NCBI GenBank assembly: GCA_902775605.1
Contig: CACYNE010000004.1
Span: 1-64,000, forward strand
Reading direction: 5' to 3'
DNA length: 64,000 bases
DNA from: an uncultured Prevotellaceae bacterium
GTDB lineage: Bacteria > Bacteroidota > Bacteroidia > Bacteroidales > Bacteroidaceae
This document shows positions 15,228-26,900 of the stretch, piece after piece. The notes beneath the pieces are model-generated. The model did not search any database, had not been told where the DNA came from, and saw only the letters and a program-made list of their open reading frames with translations. Position numbers and translations under genes: made by a program. Position 1 is the first letter of the stretch. Each line of letters starts with the position of its first letter.

Positions 15228-16091
15228 ATGAAACAATTACTACTATCCCTAACCATGCTGCTCTGCATGGGCAGTGCTTTCGGACAGACACCTGCCAAGT
15301 TGATTGAGAAATACAAGGCAATGCCTGGTGCTGCGTATGAGAACACGACAAAAGAGAGTCTTGAGGGGCTGGAGAAGGAGGATTCTATCCTGTCTGCCGA
15401 AGACCGCGCCAAACTGAAGAAGCACTTCAAGAAGAGCGAACAGGTGCAGTTTCAGAATATCAACGAAGAGATGTTGGCTCAAATCAATCAGGACATCAAG
15501 GCCATGAAGAATCACGAACTGCTGTTCGAGACCATTCGCAATGCGGGTTCTGAGAGCTTGGAAGACTCTGCCAATTTGATTAGGAAAGTGGTTGCAGACA
15601 TTCTGAACCCAACCATCAAGATGCAATGCTACGGCAAGGTGGATGGCAAGATGGTCAGCGACCTGCTGTTGCGCGTTGAAATTTGGAACACAGTGGCACT
15701 GTCGCATATTGACACCAAGATTGACAGGGACATCTGGATGAAGGCGATGGAGAAAAGCAACTTTTATGCCAGCGACAACGAAAAGGCTGAAAAGGCGAAA
15801 AGTAAAGAGGCTGTAAAAGCTGTGGAGAAACTCACCGATGGCATAGGAAACATCGTAGATATGAAGGATGTCCTCAATGAGGTGAAAAACGGCGACGCCC
15901 TCATTGTCATCAATGGTGAGGAACATCCGGAACTTCACTCTACGAAGGAAGCCTCCGAATATATGAAGAAACATAATATTTGGTTCACCCATCAGACTTG
16001 GGTTATTGGCGATGCTGTCAAGGAGAAATATCCTCACACAAAGAAGAACGTGGTGATAGAATTCTCTCGAGAAGACGAGGAACAGAAATAA
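15228..16091 (+). CDS. Secreted protein of unknown function in the ECF operon
   Basis: 287 residues from the ATG at 15228. This start gives a signal peptide (MKQLLLSLTMLLCMGSAFGQ) and follows the previous stop by one base; an upstream frame extension to 15153 overlaps the preceding gene and is not preferred. The body is helical and Lys/Glu-rich. The final 60 residues (DALIVINGEEHPEL, then NVVIEFSRED) resemble the 'PLIVIDG...NGVILIxTK' strand pair of TonB receptor plugs, which is only a visual analogy. No family is recognised. Context suggests it belongs to the sigma-factor regulon. Confidence 0.7.
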   Translation: MKQLLLSLTMLLCMGSAFGQTPAKLIEKYKAMPGAAYENTTKESLEGLEKEDSILSAEDRAKLKKHFKKSEQVQFQNINEEMLAQINQDIKAMKNHELLFETIRNAGSESLEDSANLIRKVVADILNPTIKMQCYGKVDGKMVSDLLLRVEIWNTVALSHIDTKIDRDIWMKAMEKSNFYASDNEKAEKAKSKEAVKAVEKLTDGIGNIVDMKDVLNEVKNGDALIVINGEEHPELHSTKEASEYMKKHNIWFTHQTWVIGDAVKEKYPHTKKNVVIEFSREDEEQK

Positions 16092-16094
16092 CGG

Positions 16095-16607
16095 ATGGAC
16101 GCACAGGAGTTTAAGCAGCGGTTCATGCCTCACTATAAGTTGCTCTACAGGGTGGCTTATCAGTTGACGGGCAACGCACAGGATGCCGAAGACCTGCTTC
16201 AGGACCTATACCTGAAACTATGGCAGAAGCGCGACGACCTGCCCGACGAGGCCATGAAGGAAGCTTATCTTGTGACGATGATACGACACCTGTTCCTCGA
16301 CCAGCGGCGACTGAAACACCTGGACACGTCGGCAGAACTGAAAGAGGAAGCCTCGCCACCCGACGAACGGAGCCTCGACCGTCAGATAGACTCCAGAGAC
16401 GAGGCCCGGAAAATGGAAGGCCTCATCCATCAACTGCCAGAGCGCGATGCGAAGATCATACAGATGCACCTGATGGAAGACCGCTCCTATGAGGAGATAG
16501 AGCAAGACACCGGACTCTCTCAAGGTAATATCCGCATCATTGTGATGCGAACGAAAAAGAAGTTAAAACAACAATTCAATAATATCACGAAGACATGGAC
16601 GAATTAG
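16095..16607 (+). CDS. ECF-family RNA polymerase sigma factor
   Basis: 170 residues. Region 2 is clear at the N-terminus (LLYRVAYQLTGNAQDAEDLL, then QDLYLKLWQ) and region 4 at the C-terminus (LPERDAKIIQMHLMEDRSYE, with helix-turn-helix LSQGNIRIIVMRTKKKL). It directs RNA polymerase to its own promoters, probably including this operon. It begins 3 bases after the upstream gene and overlaps the next gene by 13 bases, an arrangement typical for an ECF sigma and its membrane-bound regulator. Confidence 0.92.
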   Translation: MDAQEFKQRFMPHYKLLYRVAYQLTGNAQDAEDLLQDLYLKLWQKRDDLPDEAMKEAYLVTMIRHLFLDQRRLKHLDTSAELKEEASPPDERSLDRQIDSRDEARKMEGLIHQLPERDAKIIQMHLMEDRSYEEIEQDTGLSQGNIRIIVMRTKKKLKQQFNNITKTWTN

Positions 16608-17014
16608 ATTACAAAGCGTTAGAACAGATACCCATTCCCGAAGGACTGGAAGAGCGTCTATCGGCCAAGATTGACGAATGGGAGAAGGAAGAGAAGCAGC
16701 AGAAGGCCCAGCGACGCACTCTCCTGCCCAGAGCTCTGCGCTATACAGCTGTCGCAGCCAGCATCGCCCTTGTCTTTGGTGTGGGATATCATCTGCTGAA
16801 TCAAGATAAATACATGAATCTGGCCGAACAGGACACTTTCCAAGACCCGCTGCAGGCAAAACAGGAGGCCGAACGTGCCCTCACCTTGCTGGCAGTCAAC
16901 CTGAACAAGGGCATGGGACACCTGGAAAAGGCAAAGGCCCTGAGCGATAAGACAGAAAAAACAATCAACGAACAATTAAACGTATTGAAACAATATGAAA
17001 CAGACAATTATTAA
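16595..17014 (+). CDS. Single-pass membrane protein, probable anti-sigma partner
   Basis: 139 residues. The first 45 are charged and cytoplasmic (PIPEGLEERLSAKIDEWEKE), a single membrane segment lies at about 47-65 (YTAVAASIALVFGVGYHLL), and the remaining part is helical and possibly coiled. Size, topology and the 13-base overlap with the sigma gene suggest an anti-sigma factor, though no zinc-binding HxxxCxxC is present. It overlaps the following DUF4252 gene by 20 bases. Function is inferred from position. Confidence 0.7.
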   Translation: MDELDYKALEQIPIPEGLEERLSAKIDEWEKEEKQQKAQRRTLLPRALRYTAVAASIALVFGVGYHLLNQDKYMNLAEQDTFQDPLQAKQEAERALTLLAVNLNKGMGHLEKAKALSDKTEKTINEQLNVLKQYETDNY

Positions 17015-17465
17015 GGCCCTCCTCTGCTTGGTGGTCGCTCTGAGCAGCCTCACCGCCAATGCCCAGGTCAAGGCTTTCGAGAAATATGCCGACATGAAGA
17101 ATGTCACCTATGTGTTCATCTCTAAATATATGCTCGGCATGGCTGGCAAGAACGCAGGTCTCTCCGTGCCTGGCGTCGATGTCAAGACGCTGGCCAACAA
17201 ACTGACTGGCATCCAGATTATCAGCAGCGAGAACAAGGGGGCTCAGACCAAGCTGAAAAACGATGTCAAGGCTATCATGGCGAAGGACAAGTACGAATTG
17301 CTGATGCAGGTCAACGAGGACGACAGCAAGGTCAACATTTTCCACCATGTAGGAAAACAGCAGTCGGCGGTCATCATGCAGGTCGAAGATGATGAAGAAC
17401 TAACCATCCTCGTCTTCTCCGGCAAGTTCTCCCTCGAAGATGTGATGAAGATGACGCAAAACTAA
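16995..17465 (+). CDS. DUF4252 secreted protein
   Basis: 156 residues with signal peptide (LLCLVVALSSLTANAQ). DUF4252 features: KYADMKNVTYVFISKYMLG, then IQIISSENKGAQTKLKNDVK, LLMQVNEDDSKVNIFHHVG and a closing strand ELTILVFSGKFS. It is the second such protein in the operon; the two share little besides the pattern, so they are old paralogues. It is the last gene; a convergent gene ends 40 bases away and no terminator hairpin is visible between them. Confidence 0.82.
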   Translation: MKQTIIKALLCLVVALSSLTANAQVKAFEKYADMKNVTYVFISKYMLGMAGKNAGLSVPGVDVKTLANKLTGIQIISSENKGAQTKLKNDVKAIMAKDKYELLMQVNEDDSKVNIFHHVGKQQSAVIMQVEDDEELTILVFSGKFSLEDVMKMTQN

Positions 17466-17495
17466 TACAAACCTCTAAGAACTATGAAACAGACG

Positions 17496-17526
17496 ACAGC
17501 AATGTCAGTCACCTGTCCCTGTGGCA
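17496..17526 (+). repeat. Dispersed 43-bp repeat, copy B (partial)
   Basis: Carries the core ATGTCAGTCACCTGTCCC. It covers the junction of two convergent genes and supplies the last codons and stop (FATGTGD, TGA) of the minus-strand lipoprotein. Confidence 0.75.
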
Positions 17527-17972
17527 AAGATAGGTTTGTAGATGCCATCTGTCCCCGTGGGTGCTACAGAGGCGTCAAACTGGGTCCAGTTGATGGTAAA
17601 TATGCGGTGTAGCTTGTCACAATAGTACGACAGTTGTACCATTACTCCAGTATCATTGCTGGCCACAGTTAGTGGGAACAGCCACTGGTTGTCCACCTGC
17701 TTAGCGGTAGCAACACCTCGCACCTCGTTGTTGATAATGGCACAGAGCAAGTCCTGCTCTGAGGCATATTGTACCAATTCGTCTTGCAACAGGATATCTA
17801 CGCTCATGGTTTGCTCATAGAGGTCATAGTTGGGTGTAGTCCATGCAGGACGCGCATCAGTACCTTCTGAGATGCCCGTAGGTCGCGTTTCTTCGTCACT
17901 GTCTGAAGAGCAACCCCACGCCAAGAAGGCGAGGGTTGCGATAGCTAATATGGTCTTTTTCATATGCATCAT
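17505..17972 (-). CDS. Small lipoprotein linked to the giant surface protein
   Basis: About 155 residues. The most convincing signal starts at MKKTILAIATLAFLAWGCSS (ATG at 17963), with a lipobox Cys; ATGs at 17972 and 17969 are also possible, the first only 2 bases after the giant gene's stop. The mature part has a DEETRPTG linker, then a beta-rich domain (NYDLYEQTMSVDILLQDEL, DNQWLFPLTVASND, VMVQLSYYCDKL). No family recognised. Tight spacing implies co-translation with the giant protein, perhaps as an anchor or chaperone. The 3' end lies in a dispersed repeat, so the gene may have been trimmed by its insertion. Confidence 0.7.
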   Translation of the reverse strand: MMHMKKTILAIATLAFLAWGCSSDSDEETRPTGISEGTDARPAWTTPNYDLYEQTMSVDILLQDELVQYASEQDLLCAIINNEVRGVATAKQVDNQWLFPLTVASNDTGVMVQLSYYCDKLHRIFTINWTQFDASVAPTGTDGIYKPIFATGTGD

Positions 17973-17974
17973 TT

Positions 17975-20900
17975 TCACTTAATGGTCTTTACCTTTCCGT
18001 TGTAGATGTACAATCCGCTACGTGTCGGCTTCTGTTGTAGCTGGATACCAGAAGTGGTGTACCACTTGCCATCGTGTGGCATCTGGTCGAGTGCCGTAAA
18101 GTTGATGGCCGTAGGCTGGTCAGGAGTACCTATCACCTTGTTAGCCGCATAGCTGATGTGGCTGCCTGTCATAGCGATGGTCTCACCATTACGCTCTATG
18201 ACGAAGGTCAGCGTCTCACCATTGTTGCTATTACTGCCGATGTTCAGGTAGTAGTTCTGCTCGTCGTCGCAGGTTGCTTCTGCTATGCGCTCGGCACCCA
18301 TGAAGACTACCAGACGGTCGCCAACCTCTGTCTCAACACCCTCCACCGTAGCAACCATATTCATGGTCGTTGAGGTGTTAACCCGTCGCGGCATCTTGAG
18401 TCCATCATCACCACTGTAGCGATTGTTATCGATATAGTATGGATAGCTGAACGTGACTTCGCTGTCAGCCTGTCGTTTCAGCATATAGCCCTTGCCAGCC
18501 TCCATGTACTGCAGTGTACCCTTCCAGACCAGTCCGCTGCTGCCTTTGCTGGCAATAGCAAATCCATCTTGCGATTTCACCACATCACCCTCCTGGGCCT
18601 TCTCCGTGTAGTCTGCCAGTGCCTGAGAGACAGGCAGGTTGATAGGAGAGGTGTAGCCAATGCGGTTCCAGTCCTTATGTGCGGTGATGTCATTATAGTA
18701 GTGGGTGCCTTCGAGATAGACAGTCTTATCACTCACCGAGTAGATGTTATACATCTGCATGGGTTTAATCGTGATAATCTCCTCCTCATTGTCCCACTTA
18801 TAGCCACGCGGTGCGTTCTTGTTCTCACGACAGCTGTATTCCTGCTTGGTGGTGCCGTTGATTGTCATAATCCTGTCACCGATTTCCCACTTCGACAGTC
18901 CGTCCAGGAATTCACCTACCGTCTTGTTGGCAGGTTCTACAGGAATAGTCACCCAGTTCCAACCTTTCTTAAGGGCTATCCACCAGACGCTGTTTAAGCT
19001 GTTGTCAGTTAGGATGACAGGATTGTCAGAAGACCCCGCCAAGCTATTTTTCTGGAAGGTATAGACGCTACTGTCAGCAGGAACTACTTTGTATATACTA
19101 CCTGTGTTGGCCTTGTAGAACAGGAAGTTCAGCGTAGGAGTCGAATCGTCGGTGTTCGTATAGCCGTAGATGCTCAGATAGGCCAACGCCTCGTTAGCAT
19201 TGCTATTCTCGTTCACTTCTATATGTGCCACTCCCAGCGTCTGCTGGTTCTCGTCGAGTACGGCTAAGACATCTTCCTTCGAGCTGGCTACCACACCGTC
19301 AATCTTCACTTGGGCTACCATCACCATCGTCTGGTTCAGTTGTTTCAGCTGGTCGCTGACAGCCCAGTCAGGCTCATTACCACGGATGCGCAGTGTGATA
19401 GGCAGCGGTTCAGACATCTTGTTATCGCCCATGAGAGATATCTGCTCGTTATATGTTCCAATATTGATATAGGGCGAGATGGTGAATGTGATAACCTGCT
19501 CGTCGAGTGCGGCAATAGTACCACTGGTATGAGATGCAGAGATCCATACTGGCAGGTCTTCCAACGAGTAGTTCTGTGTCACACCACTCAGGTTCTTCAC
19601 TGTAGCCTCGAAGGTCAGTCCCTCACCGTAGTTGACGTCCTTGTCTATACGTTTCACATTCCAGCGCAATGGGTTGCGGTAGACGTAGAGGTTCAGCGTG
19701 ATGGGCGATGCCATCAGGTTGCCCTGCAGGTCGGGAACCTCCTTGACGGTGACATAGAGATTGCTTTTTTCCACCATGAAGTCGGGTTCGTTGACACTAA
19801 TGTACAGTTCATTGCCGTTGGCCACGAAGTTGTAGTTGATATTATCCAACTTAACGGTGCTCACCATCGGAGCATAGAAGTCCCTGTCAATCATTGCACT
19901 GACCACCTCGTCGTCTGCCAGGACGTCGCGTCGTTCCTGTACGATGCCCTGTCCGTCAACATAGCGTTTCAGACTGACACCTGTCGGTACAAGCTGCTGC
20001 GTGTTGTCGTCCGATTTCTTTGACAGTTCAAAGTTCAGGTAAGCCATCATCGGACTGGTGGTAGGCAGCGGTGTGTGGTTAGAGTACTCTTTTATGAGGT
20101 TCAGTGGCAGCACACTTGAGAAGATACCCACCTCGTCAATGTTACCAGTCATAACGTCCGTCTGCGTGTTCTTGTCTACGAAGGTAGCACCCAGTGCGAT
20201 GCTGTCGCCCTTAATGCCGCTCAAGCTGTCGGCTGCAAACGAGTTGACGAGATACTTGTCGATATAGATGTTGGCTACGTTCTGTGAGCGAGAGACGGTC
20301 ATAGCGAAGTGATGCCATGCACCCTCTGATACGATGGCTTCTGTCAGCTTCTCAAAGCCCGATGAGCGTACATAGAGTCTTGCATTCTTTATACCGATAT
20401 TCAGTTTGTTGTCCTGTCCGCGTAGAGCCTCGCCGTTAGAGAACAGTGTCGTGTTATAGTCGTTGGTGCGGAACCAGAACATCAGCGTATAGTCGTGCAT
20501 CTTGCTGCGTTCAAACCTGTCGGAGCGCAGCATCAGACCCTTATCGCCTTTCAGGGCTATTGACAGACCAGAAGGACGCTTCCATGTGGCGCCTATCAAT
20601 ATAAGGTCCATGCTGCCTGGCGCCCTATCGTAGCTCCAGATGCCCTCGCCTTCGTCCATCGGATAGTAATCCAACAGGCCTGCTTCATAGCCTGTCAGCA
20701 TCTTTCTGCCGTAGGCGTCGAGTTCATTGATCGTCATAGCGCGGTTCCAGAGGCGGAACTGCAGCATGTCGCCTTTATACATGTCTATTCCCTGAGTGTT
20801 AAAGCCAATCTTCAGTGCCGATGCCCCTTCGTACTTTCCTGTCAGCGTCTTCGTGCCAATGAGGTCACACTGGTCGTAGAATTTGATGGTCATATCGTCG

Positions 20901-23900
20901 CCCGACTGATCCAGCGCATAAGCTACCTCGCGCAAGACGTGGTTGAAGGGCACAGGCTTGTCAGATTCTACGGTCTGTCCGTTGATGATAGCCATCAGTT
21001 TGCGGTCGGCAGTGAGTCCGAAGCGCAGACCCTTCTCCTCGCCACCATGCGAGAAGACAGTCATCGCCACTGGCTCATCGGCAGGGTCGAGCATCACGTC
21101 TACCGTGAAGCTCTTGCCAGAGAGGTTACGACTGCCTTGAGTGGACGCAAAAGACATGCCGTCGAAGCTAAGCGAGGTGGATATGGTGACATCGTCGCTA
21201 CTCTTAGTGCCGAGCATCTCGAAGTTGTTGATTTTACGCAGATAGTTGCCCGCGATTGGCTCAGAGAATTTGACGATGATATCGTCGCCGATATCGAGAA
21301 TGCCGTCGGAAGGCTCTGGCGTACCAAAGACTACGGGCAGACGGGTGTCCTTTATGCCTTTGAGTATCTCGGATGAGCGCGTCAGGAAGCCATTGCCATG
21401 GCGGCAATAGTTCACAGCTCGGATGTCGTAGTATTGCTCTATCGGGTCTGTCTCGCCATAGAATGGCGCAATGATGGTTCCGTTGGCGGGAATGGTGTCT
21501 GTCACGCCGCTGGCCTTATCCATCAGCTCCTTGTCAGCATAGTATGAGCATACGTTCACCCAGTCCTTGTCGCCCTGAGTAGACAGTTTATATTGCAGTT
21601 CGATGTGGTCGAATCCACGATAGTTGGTATCGAAGCCGTCAATACGTACAGGCAGGTACCACGCCTGTCGCTGACCATCGTAGGGGCTCTCAGTGTTGAC
21701 GACCCAGTTGTTACCTGGGGAGCTGACATTCACCTTGCCAGCTGAGGGCACGAAGTGGGCCGAGAATTTACAATCGAATACGCGGTCTGGATCGTCTGGG
21801 TCGTAGAGACAGACAGTAAGGTCGTTGTAGTCGAACTCCTGACCAGGGTAAACCTCTAATTCCTTCGTAAAGACAACGATGTTGTTATCCTTGTCACGGC
21901 AAGGATAGAGCACCATGTTTATACCTTGTGAGCTGACGGGCATACCGTCTGAATAGACCTTTGCGCCGTTGGGGTTGCTGCTGGCCAGCAGGAAATAGTT
22001 GAAGAGCATGGAGGCTCGCTCAGGATAGTCGCTCTCGTTGGCGATATGTAGCTTGAAGCGTGCTGGTTCGTCGAACGGCACATTGCTAACAACGGGTTCA
22101 TCAATCCATATCTTGGGCTTGTCGGCAGGGATGGTAGCTACGTCAATCACAGTACCAGGCTGGTACCACTTTGTAGCGTGTTCCTTCTCGTACGGCTCAC
22201 AGGTTACACCGCCACGGGTACGATAGACGAAGCTGGAATAGACAGGCTCGCTATTGCCCAGATAGTCGGTGGGGTTAGAGTCGAGCTTACCCGTGCGTAG
22301 CATGTCGAGCACGTCGAGGGTGATATTAGCAAAGCTACCATCGCCCTCCTTCGTCAGTGTCTGCTCATTGGCCGTGCGATAGACATCAACCGTCAGACTC
22401 GACTTGCTGGAGGCAGACAGCGTGAAGCCAATCTTCTTGGAGTGGGTTTGTGAGGTACCGCTTTTATCGGTAAAGTTGAGAGAGATAACCGGTGTGAAGG
22501 ATAGTCCTAAATAAGTGCCTCCCGCCTTAACTTCCACCTGTGGCACCTCATAGTCATCCTCATTCACCACCTCTTGCGGCTTGTTGCCTGCATTATGTCC
22601 ATTTATCTCATTCCAGTGTTTGGCAGCCTCGACAAATGTCTTCAATACATTCAACAGTCCTGACGTCACTTGTCCCATGTCGTTGATGCCAGGATAGCGC
22701 AGGCTGCGGTTCTCTGTCTGTGTGGCTGAGAATGTCTCGCTATACTGTATAGAGGCTGCTCCGTCGAAGTCGTAGCGCTTCACGAGGTCACTCTCCTGCA
22801 CCTCTAACTTCTGTCGCTCGTTTTGTGCCAGCATGTAGAGCCAAGCCTCGATGGTCTGGTTCAGACTCATAATGCTGTCGGTAGCCAGCGAGCCATCGGG
22901 GGTGTAGCAGTCGTAGCTGTCAGTATATCCGAAGCTCACATCGCTTTCTGGCACCTTACTGATATAGGTGGTGTAGCCCTTGCTGTTGGCCAGCTGCTTG
23001 GCATAGTCTGGCGAAGTTCCGAGGGGGAGAATTAGCGAGTTGCGCACCTTGATGAGGTCGGGTAGCAACTCGTTTTCAATATAATGTTGCGAGTGTACAA
23101 ATGTAGAACTCAGCTTCGGTCCCATTGACATCACCTCGTCACGAATCAGGTAGACGGGGTTTCCAGTGTCGTCGACACCTTCTACCAGCACTTTGGCACT
23201 ACCCGTCAGTACCTTGAAGGTTGCCGAGTTGCCCTCTTTGTCGGTAGCTTGGAAGGAGCCGCCCTCGTGGCTCTTGTAAATCTGATAGATGCTGTCGGGC
23301 ACCACGCGTACGGCAATAGCGTCCTCTATCATTACCTCAGTCGTCATTCCCATGAAGAGGTCAGCCTTGGGGCCTACCCACTTCCTTCCGTTGTACGTCT
23401 GGATGCGCTCGCTGACGTCGAAGTTGTAGCTGAAGTTCCAGCCCTGACTGTAATAGGTGATAGCGTCAATGGAGAATATCTGCTTCTTGCTCGATTCAAT
23501 ATATGTTCCAGCCTCCGTACCTGCTACGCCAAATGAAGGAACAACGACGGTACCACTATAGATATTGGCATTATTACCCTGTATCAGTTTAAAGCTCAAG
23601 CCAGCCGAACCACTGAGGTCTGCATTGTACGTGTAGCTGAGTTTTGAGCCTGACTCGAGATAAGCCGAGCTGCCGCCGCCTGGCGGGTCGCGCAGCACGT
23701 CGATGAGTTGTGGAATGCCGCTTGCCACCGACTTGCGTCCCTCTGGCTTAGCCATCGTAGCCATCACGTATGCCTGGAAAGTCTGGCCGTTCAGGGGTTT
23801 AATGTCAAAGAAGGTGTTGTCGTACTCCAGCGTAATGCTGACGCTCATTAGCGCCGACTCGTCTGTGAGCAGTGTCACCGTGTTTTGGGGCTTGAAGATG

Positions 23901-26900
23901 TAGGAGGCACCACCATCCTCGTCGAGTGTCAGCTCTTGGTTGTCCATCACGCTAATCATATGGTTCTTGATGGTCACCTTTCCCTCCTTCAGCTTGACGA
24001 TGTCGGGCGTACTGTTCTCATTGTTGTTATAGTAATACTTCTCGCAGGCCTGTAGCATCCATCCGTAAGGAGAGCCACACATGAAGACTGGGTAGCCGAG
24101 TGAATAGACACCGATGCTGTCGGTTTCAGAGGTCTTCTTCCAGTACCAGGTGTTGATGGTCGACTTGTTGCCGATGTTGTCGGATGCAGTCACTTTCTTG
24201 ACGCCGAAGTAGGGCTCGTCGCCGGCATTGAACTGCTTCACATCCACCGTCGGAACGGCGTGATAGATGCGGTTATATTCGCAGGTGTCGCCCGTGATGT
24301 TGAACGACAGGTCGAGCGTCTCGCCCACCTTGCCTTGCTGGAATAAGGTAGAGTAGCCCAGGGCCGAGATTTCGATGACCTTATACTTGGCGGGATGCAG
24401 TGCCAACAGGTACTCGCCCGTATGCTTGTCAGGACGTACGGTCATCGAGTGGCGCGTCACGTGAACCTTCGTGGTGTCGCGGTTGTCCTGTCCGTAGGTG
24501 TACTCGTAGTCGGCAGTCTTCACGGTCTCGTCGTCCTGCTTGCGAATCAGGTAAGAGGCGTTGTCGCCCTCCAGCTGTAGCACTATCTTGATGGAGTCGC
24601 CGAGATTGTTTTTAGAAAGCGACCCGCCCAGAGGCAGCTTGCCCTGATCGTCACCGCCGACCACGCGGCCGCGGAGCACTACGGTGGTAGAGTCCCACAG
24701 GTAGACGCCCGCCACGTTGGTGTTGAAGTTATATAAGGTCTCCTTGCCTGGTACGGGGTTAGGATTCATGAGGAAGCCGTCGTTGGCAAAGAAGTGGCCG
24801 TCTTTCACAGCCTGCACGGTGTGACTTCCTGCAGGAATGCTCAGCGAGAAGGCACCCTGCGTGTCGGTTACTATCACCTTCTGGTTGGCATCGTGCATCA
24901 AGCTGCCGTCGAGTTTGAAGGATACACCCGGTACGGGTATCGAGGTGTCACGATAGTACACATTACCCGAATAGATGTAGTAGTTGTCCATGTAGTAGTT
25001 GAAGTTCTGCGTCCAGTTGCTGTTCTGGTTGAAGTTGACTTCGCCGGTAGAATTAGGACCAGTATAGCCACCACCTTGTACAGAAATCATGTAGGTGCCA
25101 GTGCCCTGATAGGGTAGGCCGCTGAATTCGAAGAAGCCTGCCTCGTCCGTATTCGTGGTCTGGGTAGAGGCGCCGCTGATGTTGACGGGCTCACAGATTA
25201 CGGTGACTCCTGCTATGGCAGTGCCGTCGGCCATGCGCACATAGCCGCTGATTCTACCTGTGGGGATACACTCCGCTCCTGATAGCGTGTTGGCGCTGAT
25301 GTGCAACCCCTCACACTGCAGGATGCTCTCTACGCGGTAGTCGTAGGCGTGCTGCACCAGCACGCTCTTGTCTTCGTAGAACTGCTGTATCAGGTTGGTG
25401 GCCAGGGTGTCTGTCCACTCGGCATTGGCATCGGTGCTGTGGTTGCGGCGCAACACACGGTAGTAGTCGCTTTCGCCACCAGATACCTCCCATTGCAGTC
25501 TGACGCTACTCTGCTTCTTCTCGTAGCTCACCTCGGTGATTTCGTTCATGTCCATGAACTTATAGGAGGCATCATTGCCCTCCACCTTCGTTACCTGATA
25601 GGCCAAGGTGTCGGCATCGCTGCCGGCAATCTTCAAGGGCGACGTACCGCGCTTGACAACCAGCTCGAAGTCGTAGTCCACACATTTGCGTGTCAGGTTC
25701 AGGGTGAACTCATGCTGATTGAGCGCCTCCTCGCTGCCCGACAGATCTACGACATTCGTGGTGACGCCGTTTTCGCCCTTCATCTTCGAGTAGACCATCA
25801 GCTTGGCACGCGAGTCCCACAACGTGATGCAGTAGGCATTTTCATCCGAGTTCTTCATCACGGGGTGTAGCGTGCCGTCGCTTTCATACCACTGGTCGCT
25901 GCCAAGGGCGTTCTTCAACTCTTCCAGTGTCATCGATGCAGAAGAGTTACCTATAGTAGTAATCTGAGTAGAATATTGTATGGGAGCGGCCACGTTATCA
26001 TCGTTCAACCACCAGGTGCTGGCTTTCTTTTGGTTCATTGTGTAAGCAACCTGCGACTCATTGGTCATATTAAAAAAATCCGTGTTGCTCCAGCCATGCT
26101 GGGTAATGGTGAAGCTTTCTATATTGGTTCCCCATGACTGCCAAGTATTACCATCATACCACAAGCAGAAGAACCTCCAGTGTGCATCGGGCCAGCCGTG
26201 ATCATAGACACGTAATAAGCGCCAGTTGCCGCCATTGTTTGCCCATCCGATGATTTCTCCTGCATAAGAGTTGTCAGATCCATTAGTCTTTACTTGGCCA
26301 TCGAAACGACAGTCGTTCATATACACATTAGCACGGTCAGCATGTCCTATGATACCACCGGCGTGGGTGCTCGCCGTGGAAGCCTGTGTGGACACCCACA
26401 CGCGATCGACGTTGACGGTGGGAGAACCCATAGTCATGCCTATCAATCCTCCCGTATGTATGCCGCCGCTGACAGTGCCTGTTACACGCAGATCCTTGAT
26501 AGTAGCAGTTCCCACATAGCGGAATGGGGCAGTAGCAGCCTTGTCGCCTCCATTGATGTTCACATTCAGCTTATGTTCGTTGCCGTCGAAGATGCCATAG
26601 AAAGGCTTTTCCTCAGAACCCAGCATCTCGGAAACGCTGATGTCTGATGCCAGGATAGCGTTGAAGTCTGTACCTCTATTCGACTTCTCTATCAACTCCT
26701 TGAAATCCTGCCAGTCTGCGCTGGTATGAATGATATAGTAGTTCTTGCTGTTTGCCTCGTAGTACTCAAACACACGGGTAAAGTAGCAATTATTGAGCGT
26801 CATCGTCGCACCGGAGGACCTGCGGGCAAAGGTAGCACAGTTCGTCCTGTTCGACGGCAGATGAGTGGGATTAAACAGACAGTTCGTCAACTGGATTTCG

